A stretch of DNA of 64,000 nt from Pseudogemmobacter sp044142105 (lineage in GTDB: Bacteria; Pseudomonadota; Alphaproteobacteria; Rhodobacterales; Rhodobacteraceae): NCBI RefSeq assembly GCF_044142105.1, contig NZ_JBGTYM010000002.1:62001-126000 (forward strand), given 5' to 3'. Below are positions 42,828-51,552 of this stretch, one piece after another; position 1 is the first letter of the stretch, and each line of letters opens with the position of its first letter. The notes beneath the pieces are model-generated. The model did not search any database and had not been told where the DNA came from. It saw only the letters and a program-made list of their open reading frames with translations. The position numbers were made by a program, and so were the translations under genes.

Positions 42828-43432
42828 TGACCCACCGCCCCCTCATCGCCATCCTGCGCGGCCTGACCCCGCCCGAGGCCGTTCCCGTGGCCGAGGCGCT
42901 GATCGAGGCCGGGATCACCCGGATCGAAGTGCCGTTGAATTCTCCCCACCCGATGACCTCGATCGCTGCCATGTCGGGCGCCTTCGGCAGCCATGCGCAG
43001 ATCGGCGCGGGAACGGTGCTGACGGTCAAGGATGTGGCCGAGGTGGCCGATGCGGGCGGTCGGCTGGTCGTTTCGCCCAATATGGACGCCGAGGTCATCG
43101 CGGCGACGCGGGCGCGCGGGATGGAAAGCTGGCCGGGGGTGATGACCCCGACCGAGTGTTTCGCGGCGCTGAAGGCCGGGGCGACGGGTCTGAAGCTGTT
43201 TCCCGGCAGCCTGATCGGGGCCGAGGGCCTCAAGGCAATTCGCGCCGTTCTGCCCAAGGGCTGTCTGGTCTATGCCGTCGGCGGGGCAGGGCCGTCGAAT
43301 TTCGCCGCCTGGATGGCGGCGGGGGCGGACGGGTTCGGCATCGGCACCGCGCTTTACGCGCCGGGCCTTTCGGCTGCCGAGGTCGGCACCCGCGCCCGCG
43401 CCATCGTAACCGCATGGGAGGAGGCACGATGA
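42827..43432 (+). CDS. dgoA: 2-dehydro-3-deoxy-6-phosphogalactonate aldolase
   Basis: A 201-residue class I KDPG/KDPGal aldolase. Glu34 in RIEVPLNSP and the Schiff-base Lys123 in GLKLFPGSL are in place, and GAGTVLTV and SPNMDAEVI are typical. The 'RIEVPLNSP' and GLKLFPGS motifs favour the DgoA over the Eda subgroup. It yields pyruvate and glyceraldehyde 3-phosphate. Overlaps dgoK and the lactonase gene, so the three are translationally coupled. Confidence 0.95.
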   Translation: MTHRPLIAILRGLTPPEAVPVAEALIEAGITRIEVPLNSPHPMTSIAAMSGAFGSHAQIGAGTVLTVKDVAEVADAGGRLVVSPNMDAEVIAATRARGMESWPGVMTPTECFAALKAGATGLKLFPGSLIGAEGLKAIRAVLPKGCLVYAVGGAGPSNFAAWMAAGADGFGIGTALYAPGLSAAEVGTRARAIVTAWEEAR

Positions 43433-44289
43433 TCTTCGATGCCCGCATCAGCGAATTGGGCGAGGGGCCGCTGTGGCAGGCCGAGCGGCAGATGCTGTGG
43501 TGGTTCGACATCCTGAACGGACGGCTGCATGGCCAAGGCGGGGATGGCAGCCTTACCTTTGACTTTCCCGAGATGGTTTCCGCCATGGGGCTGGTCAATC
43601 GCGACATCGCGGTGATCGCCGGGGAAAGCGGGCTGTGGCGGGTGAACCTGAACAATGGCGCGCACCGGCTGTTCGCGCGGATCGAGGCAGGTCAGCCCGA
43701 AACGCGCTCGAACGATGGCAGGGCCGATCGCCAGGGCGGGTTCTGGTGGGGCACGATGGGAATGCGCGGCGGCGAGGATACCGGCAAGGGGGCGATCTGG
43801 CGCTGGTACCGGGGTGAGACACGCAGGCTGTTCGCGGGCGTGACCATTCCCAATGCGATCTGCTTTTCCCTTGACGGCACGCAGGCCTATTTCGCTGATA
43901 CCGCGACGAAGAAGGTGATGCGTGTGGGGCTGGATGCCGATGGCTGGCCCCATGGCACGCCGGTGACCTTCCTTGACTTGCGGGCCGAGGGGCTGGAGCC
44001 GGACGGGGCGGTGATCGACGCGCAGGGCAATATGTGGCTGGCGCAATGGGGGGCGTCACGCGTGGCCTGCTATGCGCCCGACGGGCGCTTCCTGTCCGCC
44101 CTGCCGGTGGGCGCGCCGCAATCTTCCTGTCCGGCCTTCGGCGGGCCGGACCTGACCACGCTCTATGTCACGACCGCCCGCGCTGGCATGACGCCCGAGG
44201 CGCTGGCGGCCTGCCCCGATGCGGGCAAGGTTTTTGCGCTGGAAGCCGCCGGGCAGGGGGTGGCCGAGGCCATGGTGCGGCTCGACTGA
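43429..44289 (+). CDS. SMP-30/gluconolactonase-family lactonase
   Basis: A 286-residue six-bladed beta-propeller. The metal ligand Glu is in ISELGEGPLWQ at the N terminus; the substrate Arg/Asn are in ETRSNDGRADRQGGFWWGTM; PNAICFSLDG holds another metal Asn and EPDGAVIDAQGNMWLA the catalytic Asp region. It would open a sugar lactone, probably galactono-lactone judging from the coupled dgoK and dgoA, to feed galactonate into the pathway. Overlaps dgoA by ATGA. Confidence 0.9.
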   Translation: MIFDARISELGEGPLWQAERQMLWWFDILNGRLHGQGGDGSLTFDFPEMVSAMGLVNRDIAVIAGESGLWRVNLNNGAHRLFARIEAGQPETRSNDGRADRQGGFWWGTMGMRGGEDTGKGAIWRWYRGETRRLFAGVTIPNAICFSLDGTQAYFADTATKKVMRVGLDADGWPHGTPVTFLDLRAEGLEPDGAVIDAQGNMWLAQWGASRVACYAPDGRFLSALPVGAPQSSCPAFGGPDLTTLYVTTARAGMTPEALAACPDAGKVFALEAAGQGVAEAMVRLD

Positions 44290-44398
44290 CACAGGAGGCG
44301 CGCGGGCCAGCCCCGCGATTGCTGCGGCGCAATGATGGCGTTGCCGCAGATGCAGCGGCTGGTTATCGTCGCGGGAAATCCCAGGGACGAGGGCGACC

Positions 44399-46384
44399 GT
44401 GACCGAGATCCAGACGCTTGCGCAGTCTCTTGGACTTTCGCTGGGCTGGCGCGATCTCTCGGGAACCGAATTCACGATCCCGGATGAGCGGCTGGCGCAG
44501 ATATCCGGGGCGCTAGGCTATGAAGCTGCGGATGCCGTCGCGATCCGGCGCAGTCTGGCGCGGGTGGTGGCCGAGGCGGCGCGGGCGCCGAAACTGATCA
44601 CCGGCGAGGCCGGGCAGCCGCTGCCCCTGCCTGCAAGCCTGCTGGGCGCGGGCAGCAGTGCCGAGCTTACGGGCGAGGATGGCGGGACGCTGCGGCTGGA
44701 TATCGAGGCGGGGTGTCTGCCGGGCGTCGCGGCTCCGGGATATTACCGGCTGGTGATCGACGGGGCGGAATGCACGCTGGCCGTCGCCCCGCCGCGCTTT
44801 GTCGGCTTTGACCATTTCGGACCGGGCAAGTTCTGGGGGCCGTCGGTCCAGATCCCGGCCCTACGCACGGCGCGAAGCAGCGCATTTGGCGATTTCGGCG
44901 CACTGGCCGAGACGGTCGAGCTTTTCGCGGCGCGCGGTGCGGATGCGGTGATGATCAACCCGGTCCATGCGCTGTTCCCGGGCTGGGGGCAGGGGTTCAG
45001 CCCCTATTCGCCCTCAAGCCGGACCTTCTTCAACGCCGCCATGGGCGATCCGGCGCTGCTGGGCCTGCCGTCTCTGCCCGAGCGGGCGGGCGGTGGGCTG
45101 ATCGACTGGCCCGATGCGATGCCCGGGCGGCAGGCCGATCTGCGCGCGGTCTTTGCCGGGCTGTCGCCGGATTTGCGCCAGCGGATCAGGGAGGAAAACG
45201 CCGCCGAGGGGCCGGCCCTGATGCGCCATGCGCTGTATGATGCGCTGGACAGCCGGTTCAGGCCGCAGGGGGCGGATGGCTGGCAGATGTGGCCCGCCGC
45301 GTTTCACGAGCCCGACGGCGCAGCGGCGCAGGCTTTCGCGCAAGAGAGTGCCGCAGAGATCGAGTTTCACCTGTTCGCCCAATGGCTTTCGCGCGCGGGG
45401 CTGGCGGCGGTTCAGGCGCGGGCCAAGGCGGCGGGCATGAAGATCGGCCTTGTCGCCGATTTGGCGGTGGGGGTGCATACCGGCGGATCGGACAGCTGGG
45501 CGATGCGCGAGGCGCTGTTGCAGGGCCTGACCATAGGCGCGCCGCCCGATCCTTTGGGGCCCTTAGGCCAGAACTGGATGCTGACCTCCTATTCGCCGCA
45601 GGGTCTGCGCGAGACGGGCTTTGCGCCCTTCATCGCCATGCTGCGGGCGGCGCTGTCGCGGGCGGGGGGCTTGCGGATTGACCATGCTTTCGGCCTGGCG
45701 CGGCTTTGGGTGGTGCCTGACGGGCATCCATCGCGCGACGGGGCCTATCTGGACTATCCTTTCGATGACCTGATCCGGCTTTGCGCGCTGGAAAGCTGGC
45801 GGGCGGGGGCGATGGTCGTGGCCGAGGATCTGGGCACCAAGCCGCATGGGTTTTCCGAGGCGATCACCGCGCGGGGCATGCCGGGGATGCGGGTGCTGTG
45901 GTTCGAGCGGGCGCAGGATCACGGCTTCATCGGGCCGCAGGATTACCCGGCCGAAAGCCTGGCGATGACCGGGACGCATGACACGGCGACGGTGGCGGGC
46001 TGGTGGTCGGGGCGCGATCTGGACTGGGCCGATGCGCTGGGCCGCCTGCCGCCTGGAACGGACCGGGCGGGAGAAGAGGCCCGCCGGGCCTGGGACCGGG
46101 GGCTGTTATGGTCGACCTTCGGGATGCCCGATCCGCGCCCGGCGCCGGAAGACAGCGCCCCGGTCGTAAAGGCGGCGCTGTCGCATATCGGACGGACCGG
46201 GTCGCGGCTGGCGCTGGTACCGATGGAGGACCTGCTGGCCCTGCCCGAGCAGCCGAACCTGCCGGGCACGATCGAAGAGCATCCGAACTGGCGGCGCAGG
46301 CTGGAGGCGCCGCTGGCCGAGCTGCTGGCCGACCCGGCCACGCAGGACCGCATCGCCACGCTGGACGGCGCGCGGAAGGGCTGA
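44399..46384 (+). CDS. malQ: 4-alpha-glucanotransferase (amylomaltase)
   Basis: A 661-residue GH77 enzyme. An unusual N-terminal domain (1-130) precedes the catalytic barrel: GPSVQIPALRTARSSAFGDFGAL, AVMINPVHALFP..FSPYSPSSR, GLRIDHAFGLARLW (nucleophile Asp), MVVAEDLGT (acid/base Glu) and MTGTHDTATVAGWW (third acid Asp). It disproportionates maltodextrins. The start is GTG at 44399 after GGGACGAGGG. It lies 109 bp after the lactonase gene, so it may or may not be in the same transcript; it has no known role in galactonate metabolism. Confidence 0.94.
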   Translation: MTEIQTLAQSLGLSLGWRDLSGTEFTIPDERLAQISGALGYEAADAVAIRRSLARVVAEAARAPKLITGEAGQPLPLPASLLGAGSSAELTGEDGGTLRLDIEAGCLPGVAAPGYYRLVIDGAECTLAVAPPRFVGFDHFGPGKFWGPSVQIPALRTARSSAFGDFGALAETVELFAARGADAVMINPVHALFPGWGQGFSPYSPSSRTFFNAAMGDPALLGLPSLPERAGGGLIDWPDAMPGRQADLRAVFAGLSPDLRQRIREENAAEGPALMRHALYDALDSRFRPQGADGWQMWPAAFHEPDGAAAQAFAQESAAEIEFHLFAQWLSRAGLAAVQARAKAAGMKIGLVADLAVGVHTGGSDSWAMREALLQGLTIGAPPDPLGPLGQNWMLTSYSPQGLRETGFAPFIAMLRAALSRAGGLRIDHAFGLARLWVVPDGHPSRDGAYLDYPFDDLIRLCALESWRAGAMVVAEDLGTKPHGFSEAITARGMPGMRVLWFERAQDHGFIGPQDYPAESLAMTGTHDTATVAGWWSGRDLDWADALGRLPPGTDRAGEEARRAWDRGLLWSTFGMPDPRPAPEDSAPVVKAALSHIGRTGSRLALVPMEDLLALPEQPNLPGTIEEHPNWRRRLEAPLAELLADPATQDRIATLDGARKG

Positions 46385-46426
46385 GCCAGGGCGCGGCCCG
46401 TCCTTGCAGGCGCCCCGGACAGCCGG

Positions 46427-46443
46427 TGTCCCACGATGGGACA
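46427..46443. promoter_or_regulatory. 17-bp palindrome TGTCCCA-N3-TGGGACA, copy 2
   Basis: Same palindrome as at 30689-30705, centre CGA, extended outward by CCGG on both sides with small offsets. It lies 43 bp after malQ and about 190 bp upstream of the MFS gene. No T-tract follows, so a protein-binding site seems likelier than a terminator. Confidence 0.55.
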
Positions 46444-46633
46444 TCCGGGTCGTGCCATGAGAATCAAAGGCTTGGCCCTGCGGGGTTCACTATTCGTTTA
46501 CCAACGCACGCCAGATCCTTGCGGGGCCGATCCTGTTGCGCCCCGCGGCGGCGCAATTGTCTTCATCACAATTCTGCATTTGACCCTGCCGCGCAGCAGC
46601 GTCAGGTTCCGCGGCATCATGGAGTGAAACGTC

Positions 46634-47890
46634 ATGTCCGCTGTCCTACCGCAAACCAAGGCCCCTTTGATCACGCCGGTGCTGATTGCGGGATCGGTGA
46701 TCCTGATGATCGGCTTTGCGATCCGGGCCTCGTTCGGGGTGTTCCAGATCCCCGTGGCGCAGGAATTTGGCTGGGCGCGCAGCGAGTTCTCGCTGGCCAT
46801 CGCGATCCAGAACCTGGCCTGGGGCATCGGTCAGCCCCTATTCGGCGCGGTGGCGGAACGGTTCGGCGACCGGCGCGCGATCATCGCCGGCGCGATCCTT
46901 TATGCGCTGGGTCTGGTGCTGTCGGCCTATGCTTTCGAGCCCTGGCAGCATCAGACATTGGCGATCCTGGTGGGCTTCGGCATCGCGGGCACCGGGTTCG
47001 GCGTGATCCTGGCGATTGTCGGCCGGGCAGCGGCGCCGGAACATCGCTCGATGGCGTTGGGGATCGGCACGGCGGCGGGGTCGGCGGGGCAGGTTTTCGG
47101 GGCGCCGACGGCAGAGTTCCTGCTGCAATTCTACACCTGGCATACGGTCTTCCTGATCTTCGCCGTGGTGATCCTGCTGACGCTTTTCGCGCTGCCCTTC
47201 ATCCGCTCGCCCCATGTGGCCAGCCGGGCGGAACTGGAAGAGACCCTGGGCACGGTTCTGGTGCGGGCCTTCAAGGACCCATCTTTCACCCTGATTTTCC
47301 TTGGCTTTTTCTCTTGCGGCTATCAGCTGGCCTTCATCACCGCGCATTTTCCGGCCTTTGTGACCGAGCTGTGCGGCGCGCCTGCCCCGAACGGGCTGCT
47401 GGCGGCGATCGGGATCACCACCTCTTCGGCGCTGGGCGCGGTGTCGATTGCGGTGATCGGGCTGTTCAACATCGTCGGCACGATCACGGCGGGCTGGCTG
47501 GGCAAAAAGTACACCAAGAAATACCTGCTGGCGGCGATCTATGTCGGGCGGACGCTGGCCGCTGGCATCTTCATCATGCTGCCGATCACGCCGACATCGG
47601 TGCTGGTCTTCTCGGCGGTGATGGGCAGCCTGTGGCTGGCCACGGTGCCGCTGACGAGCGGGCTGGTCGCCCATATCTACGGGCTGCGCTATATGGGTAC
47701 GCTCTATGGCTTCGTGTTCCTGAGCCACCAGATCGGCGGCTTCCTGGGCGTCTGGCTGGGCGGCAAGATGTATGACCTGAACGGATCCTATACGCTGGTC
47801 TGGTGGATCGGGGTGGGCGTGGGCGCGTTTTCGGCGCTGGTGCATCTGCCGATCCGCGAGCGGGTGATGCCGGTGCCGCAACCTGCCTGA
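46634..47890 (+). CDS. MFS transporter, monocarboxylate/oxalate-type
   Basis: A 418-residue major-facilitator protein with twelve hydrophobic segments. The start FAIRASFGVFQIPVAQEFGWARSEFSLAIAIQNLAWGIGQPLFGAVAERFGDRRAI contains the motif A region (GERFGDRR-like) of the MCT/oxalate-formate antiporter subgroup, and the sixth/seventh loop is charged. Substrate probably an organic acid; unproven. Preceded by a 249-bp gap holding the TGTCCCA palindrome. Confidence 0.88.
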   Translation: MSAVLPQTKAPLITPVLIAGSVILMIGFAIRASFGVFQIPVAQEFGWARSEFSLAIAIQNLAWGIGQPLFGAVAERFGDRRAIIAGAILYALGLVLSAYAFEPWQHQTLAILVGFGIAGTGFGVILAIVGRAAAPEHRSMALGIGTAAGSAGQVFGAPTAEFLLQFYTWHTVFLIFAVVILLTLFALPFIRSPHVASRAELEETLGTVLVRAFKDPSFTLIFLGFFSCGYQLAFITAHFPAFVTELCGAPAPNGLLAAIGITTSSALGAVSIAVIGLFNIVGTITAGWLGKKYTKKYLLAAIYVGRTLAAGIFIMLPITPTSVLVFSAVMGSLWLATVPLTSGLVAHIYGLRYMGTLYGFVFLSHQIGGFLGVWLGGKMYDLNGSYTLVWWIGVGVGAFSALVHLPIRERVMPVPQPA

Positions 47891-47908
47891 AAAGGCTGGA
47901 TTTTCGGG

Positions 47909-47948
47909 GTCTTGCGAAGGTCTTCCAAACGTCTTCCGAACGTCTTCC
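47909..47948. repeat. 11-bp tandem array, copy 2 (four units)
   Basis: GTCTTGC at 47909 and GTCTTCC at 47920, 47931 and 47942, exactly 11 bp apart (the reverse complement of the GGAAGAC unit at 4846-4885). It lies in the convergent gap between an MFS gene and the DUF4424 gene and runs straight into a hairpin. Confidence 0.85.
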
Positions 47949-47970
47949 GCCTTATCTTGCGATAAGGCGG
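47947..47970. terminator. hairpin at convergent gene ends
   Basis: A perfect 10-bp stem (CCGCCTTATC and GATAAGGCGG) with a TTGC loop. No U-run follows on either strand. It sits 38 bp beyond the DUF4424 stop and touches the last 11-bp repeat unit; it may terminate or protect transcripts from both sides. Confidence 0.65.
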
Positions 47971-48007
47971 CTGGCGCTGGCGGACGGACCCATCGCGGGA
48001 TCGCGGC

Positions 48008-49069
48008 CTATTGGTCGGTCAGCGGCTGGACCACCAGAATTTCGAGGTCACGTTCGGGGGTGTAGTTGGTCTTTTCGATCACGAAGGTCGTCGGGCCGGT
48101 CTTTTTCACCCCGTCGGCGCAGAGCGAGATGACGTTTTCCGCTTGGCCCTTGTCGAGCGTCAGGCGGAATTTGCCGATCGGCCCGGCCCAGGAATTGGCG
48201 GTGCGCAGGACATAGGAGATGTTCAGCGCAGTGCCGTAATTGCCGAACTCTTCGCCATCGGGCCGTTCCAGCGCCTTGACGATGGCCTTGGCGGTGCCCT
48301 GGTCGATGCAATACTGGTCGACGAGATAGTCCTGATAGTCTTCCGGCGGGTTGGAGAAATAGAAGAGGCCGCCGGAAGGGCGGTTTTCATATTCGTGATG
48401 GACGCGCAGAGTGGCCCCGGCGGGGAAGGTCTGGGTCCAGTGATAGCGGTAGACGATGGACCAGAGCGGATAGCCTTCGGGCGGGACGCCCTGTGCCGGG
48501 TCGCCTTCGTAATACTCGGCGATGCCCGCGGCCTTGGCGGCGGCCTGATCGGCGGGGGAAAGCGCGAGAAGGGCGGCGCTGACCGTCTGGTAATCCAGCG
48601 TCAGCGGCAGGCCGAAACGGGTGAGATCGGCGGTCACGTCGCGACCGGGCGTGTCATATTGTTCGTTGAGGGGTCGGCCCTCTTGCCATTCCGGTTCGAT
48701 CACGGCGATGCGGTCGATCTGTACCGCGACGGGCTGGCCATCGACCGTGGCCGAGAAGTTCACCAGATTGTCGCGCGTCGGGTCTTCGGGGAGGTTCCAC
48801 ATCGATTCCAGCATGGACCAGACTCCGATGGGCGGCAGGGGGAAGATGACCTCGCCGGTGACGTCCTGCTGCGTGAGGTTTCGGAAGGTGTAATCGACGG
48901 TGATGCGGTCGGGGCTGATGAAAAGGTCTTCCTCTTCCATGGCGATGGCGGAGGTCTGGCCGAAGGTCAGGCCGGTGGCGGAAAGGCCGCCCCAGCCGTC
49001 ATTGGCCAGAGCGGGAAGGGCAAGGGCGAGAAAGGCGCAAAGCGGCGCGGAAATGCGGGCGGGGTGCAT
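48008..49069 (-). CDS. DUF4424 secreted protein
   Basis: A 353-residue protein with a signal peptide (cleavage near ALALPALAND). The mature part starts DGWGGLSATGLTFGQTSAIAMEEEDLFISPDRITVDYTFRN, the DUF4424 signature, with VIFPLPPIG and YRYHWTQTFPAGATLRVHHEYENRPSGGLFYF further on. Two Cys (QYCIDQG and SLCADGV) may form a disulfide. Function of the family is unknown. ATG 49069 has a strong CGGAGGA site. Confidence 0.88.
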   Translation of the reverse strand: MHPARISAPLCAFLALALPALANDGWGGLSATGLTFGQTSAIAMEEEDLFISPDRITVDYTFRNLTQQDVTGEVIFPLPPIGVWSMLESMWNLPEDPTRDNLVNFSATVDGQPVAVQIDRIAVIEPEWQEGRPLNEQYDTPGRDVTADLTRFGLPLTLDYQTVSAALLALSPADQAAAKAAGIAEYYEGDPAQGVPPEGYPLWSIVYRYHWTQTFPAGATLRVHHEYENRPSGGLFYFSNPPEDYQDYLVDQYCIDQGTAKAIVKALERPDGEEFGNYGTALNISYVLRTANSWAGPIGKFRLTLDKGQAENVISLCADGVKKTGPTTFVIEKTNYTPERDLEILVVQPLTDQ

Positions 49070-49207
49070 GAAATCCTCCGGGCTGAAATCCGGACTATCT
49101 GACGCAAGCGGCGCTGCGCGCGCAAGAGCGATGCCGCGCAGCAAAGCAGACCTTGCGGGCGGCCCAGGGGCCTGTCACAACGGCCCGCCGCCGAAGGAGA
49201 AACCGTG

Positions 49208-50380
49208 ATGCGCCTTGGCATTGCCTGTCTGGTCCTGAGCTATGTGCTGTCGCAATTCTATCGCGCCTTCCTGGCGGTGCTGACGCCGGTGCTGGAAGCC
49301 GATCTGGGCATGACGAAGGTCGATCTCGCCTCGGCCTCGGGCCTGTGGTTCCTGGCCTTCGCGCTGATGCAATTGCCGGTGGGCGCGGCGCTGGACCGGT
49401 TCGGCCCGCGCAGCACGACGGCGGCCTGTCTTATGGTGGGCGCGCTGGGGGCGCTGCTGTTCGCCTCGGCCGGATCGCCGGACGGGATCAAGCTGGCCAT
49501 GGCGCTGATCGGGGTCGGCTGTTCGCCGGTGCTGATGGCGAGCTATTACATCTTCGCGCGCGAGTTTTCGGCGACGGCCTTCGCGACGCTGGCGGCGGCG
49601 ACGATCGGGATCGGATCGCTGGGCAATATCGCGGCCTCGCTGCCGCTGACCGCGGCGGTCGAGGCCTTTGGCTGGCGAGAGACTGTCTTCGGCCTGGCCG
49701 CGATCACGGCAGCGGTCGGGGTGGCGGTTTTCGCGCTGGTGCGCGATCCGGCGCGGGTCGCGGCCGGGCAGGGCGGATCGGTGCTGTCGCTGCTGCGCAT
49801 TCCGCAGCTTTGGCCGATCTTTGCCATGATGTTCGTCTGCTATGCCCCGGCGGCGGGGCTGCGCGGGTTGTGGCTGGGGCCGTATTTCACCGATGTCTGG
49901 GGCTATTCGCGGGCCGAGATCGGCCAGGCCGGGCTGTGGATGGGGCTGGCGATGGTGGCGGGCAGTTTCGCCTATGGGCCGCTGGACCGCTGGTTCGGCA
50001 CGCTGAAATGGGTGATCTTCATCGGCAATCTGCTGATGTGCGTCTGCGTCGCGGGGCTGGCGCTCTGGGCCGGGCAGTCGCCCGGGCTGGCGCTGGCGCT
50101 GCTGGTGGGGGTGGGCTTCTTCGGCGCGACCTTCCCGCTGGTCGTGGCCCATGCCAAGGCCTTCTTTCCGCCCCATCTGATCGGGCGGGGGGTGACGCTG
50201 GTGAACCTGTTCGGCATCGCCTCGGCCGGGATCGCGCAAGAGGCGACCGGGCGCATCCATGCGGCCACGGTGGTGGCGGGCCATGCGGCGGCGCCCTTCC
50301 AGGCGGTCTTCGCCTTCTTTGCCGTGGCGGTGGCGCTGGGGCTGGTGATCTATCTTATGTCACAGGACCGCCGCGCCTGA
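49208..50380 (+). CDS. MFS transporter
   Basis: A 390-residue twelve-helix major-facilitator protein. It begins LGIACLVLSYVLSQFYRAFLAVLTPVLEADLGMTKVDLASASGLWFLAFALMQLPVGAALDRFGPRST, with motif A as LDRFGPR. The sequence resembles CynX/NimT-like or sugar-acid carriers; the substrate is not identifiable. A GTG one codon earlier is possible; ATG 49208 follows AAGGAGAAACC. Confidence 0.87.
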   Translation: MRLGIACLVLSYVLSQFYRAFLAVLTPVLEADLGMTKVDLASASGLWFLAFALMQLPVGAALDRFGPRSTTAACLMVGALGALLFASAGSPDGIKLAMALIGVGCSPVLMASYYIFAREFSATAFATLAAATIGIGSLGNIAASLPLTAAVEAFGWRETVFGLAAITAAVGVAVFALVRDPARVAAGQGGSVLSLLRIPQLWPIFAMMFVCYAPAAGLRGLWLGPYFTDVWGYSRAEIGQAGLWMGLAMVAGSFAYGPLDRWFGTLKWVIFIGNLLMCVCVAGLALWAGQSPGLALALLVGVGFFGATFPLVVAHAKAFFPPHLIGRGVTLVNLFGIASAGIAQEATGRIHAATVVAGHAAAPFQAVFAFFAVAVALGLVIYLMSQDRRA

Positions 50381-50433
50381 GGCGCGGGGCCAGTTCGCCC
50401 TTCCCCCCGTGCCGCCTTTGCGCTAAGGGGCCG

Positions 50434-50457
50434 CGTCCCCATGCCGGGGACGTTTTT
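50434..50457 (+). terminator. hairpin with T5 just upstream of asd
   Basis: A 7-bp stem (CGTCCCC at 50434-50440, GGGGACG at 50446-50452), 5-nt loop, and five T residues, ending 11 bp before the asd start. It would terminate the MFS transcript, or act as an attenuator if the asd promoter lies upstream of it. Confidence 0.7.
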
Positions 50458-50468
50458 GGAGAACCCCG

Positions 50469-51491
50469 ATGGGCTATAAGGTCGTCGTCGCGGGTGCCAC
50501 GGGTAACGTGGGCCGCGAAATGCTGAACATCCTCGCCGAGCGCGAGTTCCCGGTCGATGAGATCGTCGCGCTGGCGTCGCGAAAATCTCTGGGCACTGAA
50601 GTCAGCTTTGGCGACACTACCCTGAAAACCAAGGATCTCGCGACTTTCGATTTCACCGGCTGGGACATCGCGCTGTTCGCGGTGGGCAGCGGCCCGACCA
50701 AGGAATATGCGCCCAAGGCGGCCGCGGCGGGCTGCATCGTGATCGATAACTCTTCCTTGTATCGCTACGACCCCGAGATCCCGCTGATCGTGCCGGAAGT
50801 GAATGCCGATGCGATCATGGGCTATAAGAACAAGAACATCATCGCCAACCCCAATTGCTCGACCGCGCAGATGGTGGTGGCGCTGAAGCCGCTGCATGAC
50901 CGGGCCAAGATCACCCGCGTTGTGGTGTCGACCTATCAGTCGGTGTCGGGCGCGGGCAAGGAAGGCATGGACGAGCTGTGGGAGCAGACCAAGGCGGTCT
51001 ACAACCCCACCGCCGAAGTGCCGCCGTCGAAGTTCTCCAAGCAGATCGCCTTCAACGTGATTCCGCATATCGACGTCTTCCTGGACTCGGGCGAGACCAA
51101 GGAAGAATGGAAGATGGTCGCCGAGACCAAGAAGATCCTTGATCCCAAGATCAAGGTGACGGCGACCTGCGTGCGGGTGCCGGTCTTCGTCGGCCATTCG
51201 GAAGCGATCAATATCGAGACCGAAGAGTTCCTGGACTGGCAGGAAGCGCAGGACATCCTGCGCGAAGCGCCGGGGATCATGCTGGTCGACAAGCGCGAGG
51301 CCGGCGGCTACATCACGCCGATCGAATGTGTGGGCGAGTTTGCCACCTATGTCAGCCGGGTGCGGCAGGATTCGACCGTGGAGAACGGGCTCAACCTGTG
51401 GTGCGTCAGTGACAACCTGCGCAAGGGCGCTGCGTTGAACGCGGTGCAGATCGCCGAGCTGCTGGGCCAACGGGTTCTGAAAAAGGGCTGA
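50469..51491 (+). CDS. asd: aspartate-semialdehyde dehydrogenase
   Basis: A 340-residue enzyme making aspartate semialdehyde for lysine, threonine and methionine. VVVAGATGNVGREMLNIL is the NADP-binding loop; the catalytic Cys130 is in ANPNCSTAQM; RVPVFVGHSEAIN holds the active-site His; VRQDSTVENGLNLWCVSDNLRKGAALNAVQIAELL ends the protein. The ATG follows TTGGAGAACC. A strong terminator follows. Confidence 0.97.
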   Translation: MGYKVVVAGATGNVGREMLNILAEREFPVDEIVALASRKSLGTEVSFGDTTLKTKDLATFDFTGWDIALFAVGSGPTKEYAPKAAAAGCIVIDNSSLYRYDPEIPLIVPEVNADAIMGYKNKNIIANPNCSTAQMVVALKPLHDRAKITRVVVSTYQSVSGAGKEGMDELWEQTKAVYNPTAEVPPSKFSKQIAFNVIPHIDVFLDSGETKEEWKMVAETKKILDPKIKVTATCVRVPVFVGHSEAINIETEEFLDWQEAQDILREAPGIMLVDKREAGGYITPIECVGEFATYVSRVRQDSTVENGLNLWCVSDNLRKGAALNAVQIAELLGQRVLKKG

Positions 51492-51510
51492 TCGGCCCTG
51501 AGATTCTGGC

Positions 51511-51540
51511 AAAGGCCCCGGTTCCGATCGGGGCCTTTGT
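51511..51540. terminator. bidirectional-capable intrinsic terminator after asd
   Basis: A perfect 10-bp stem (AAAGGCCCCG at 51511-51520, CGGGGCCTTT at 51529-51538). It lies 20 bp past the asd stop; the A and T ends make it usable from both sides, serving also the convergent VOC gene. Confidence 0.85.
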
Positions 51541-51552
51541 CATGTCTGGCGG

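Noticed and set aside
44320..44365. CTGCGGC/GCCGCAG inverted repeat upstream of malQ, considered as an operator
   Set aside because: The arms are short, GC-rich and 14 bp apart, so it is not distinguishable from chance in this sequence.
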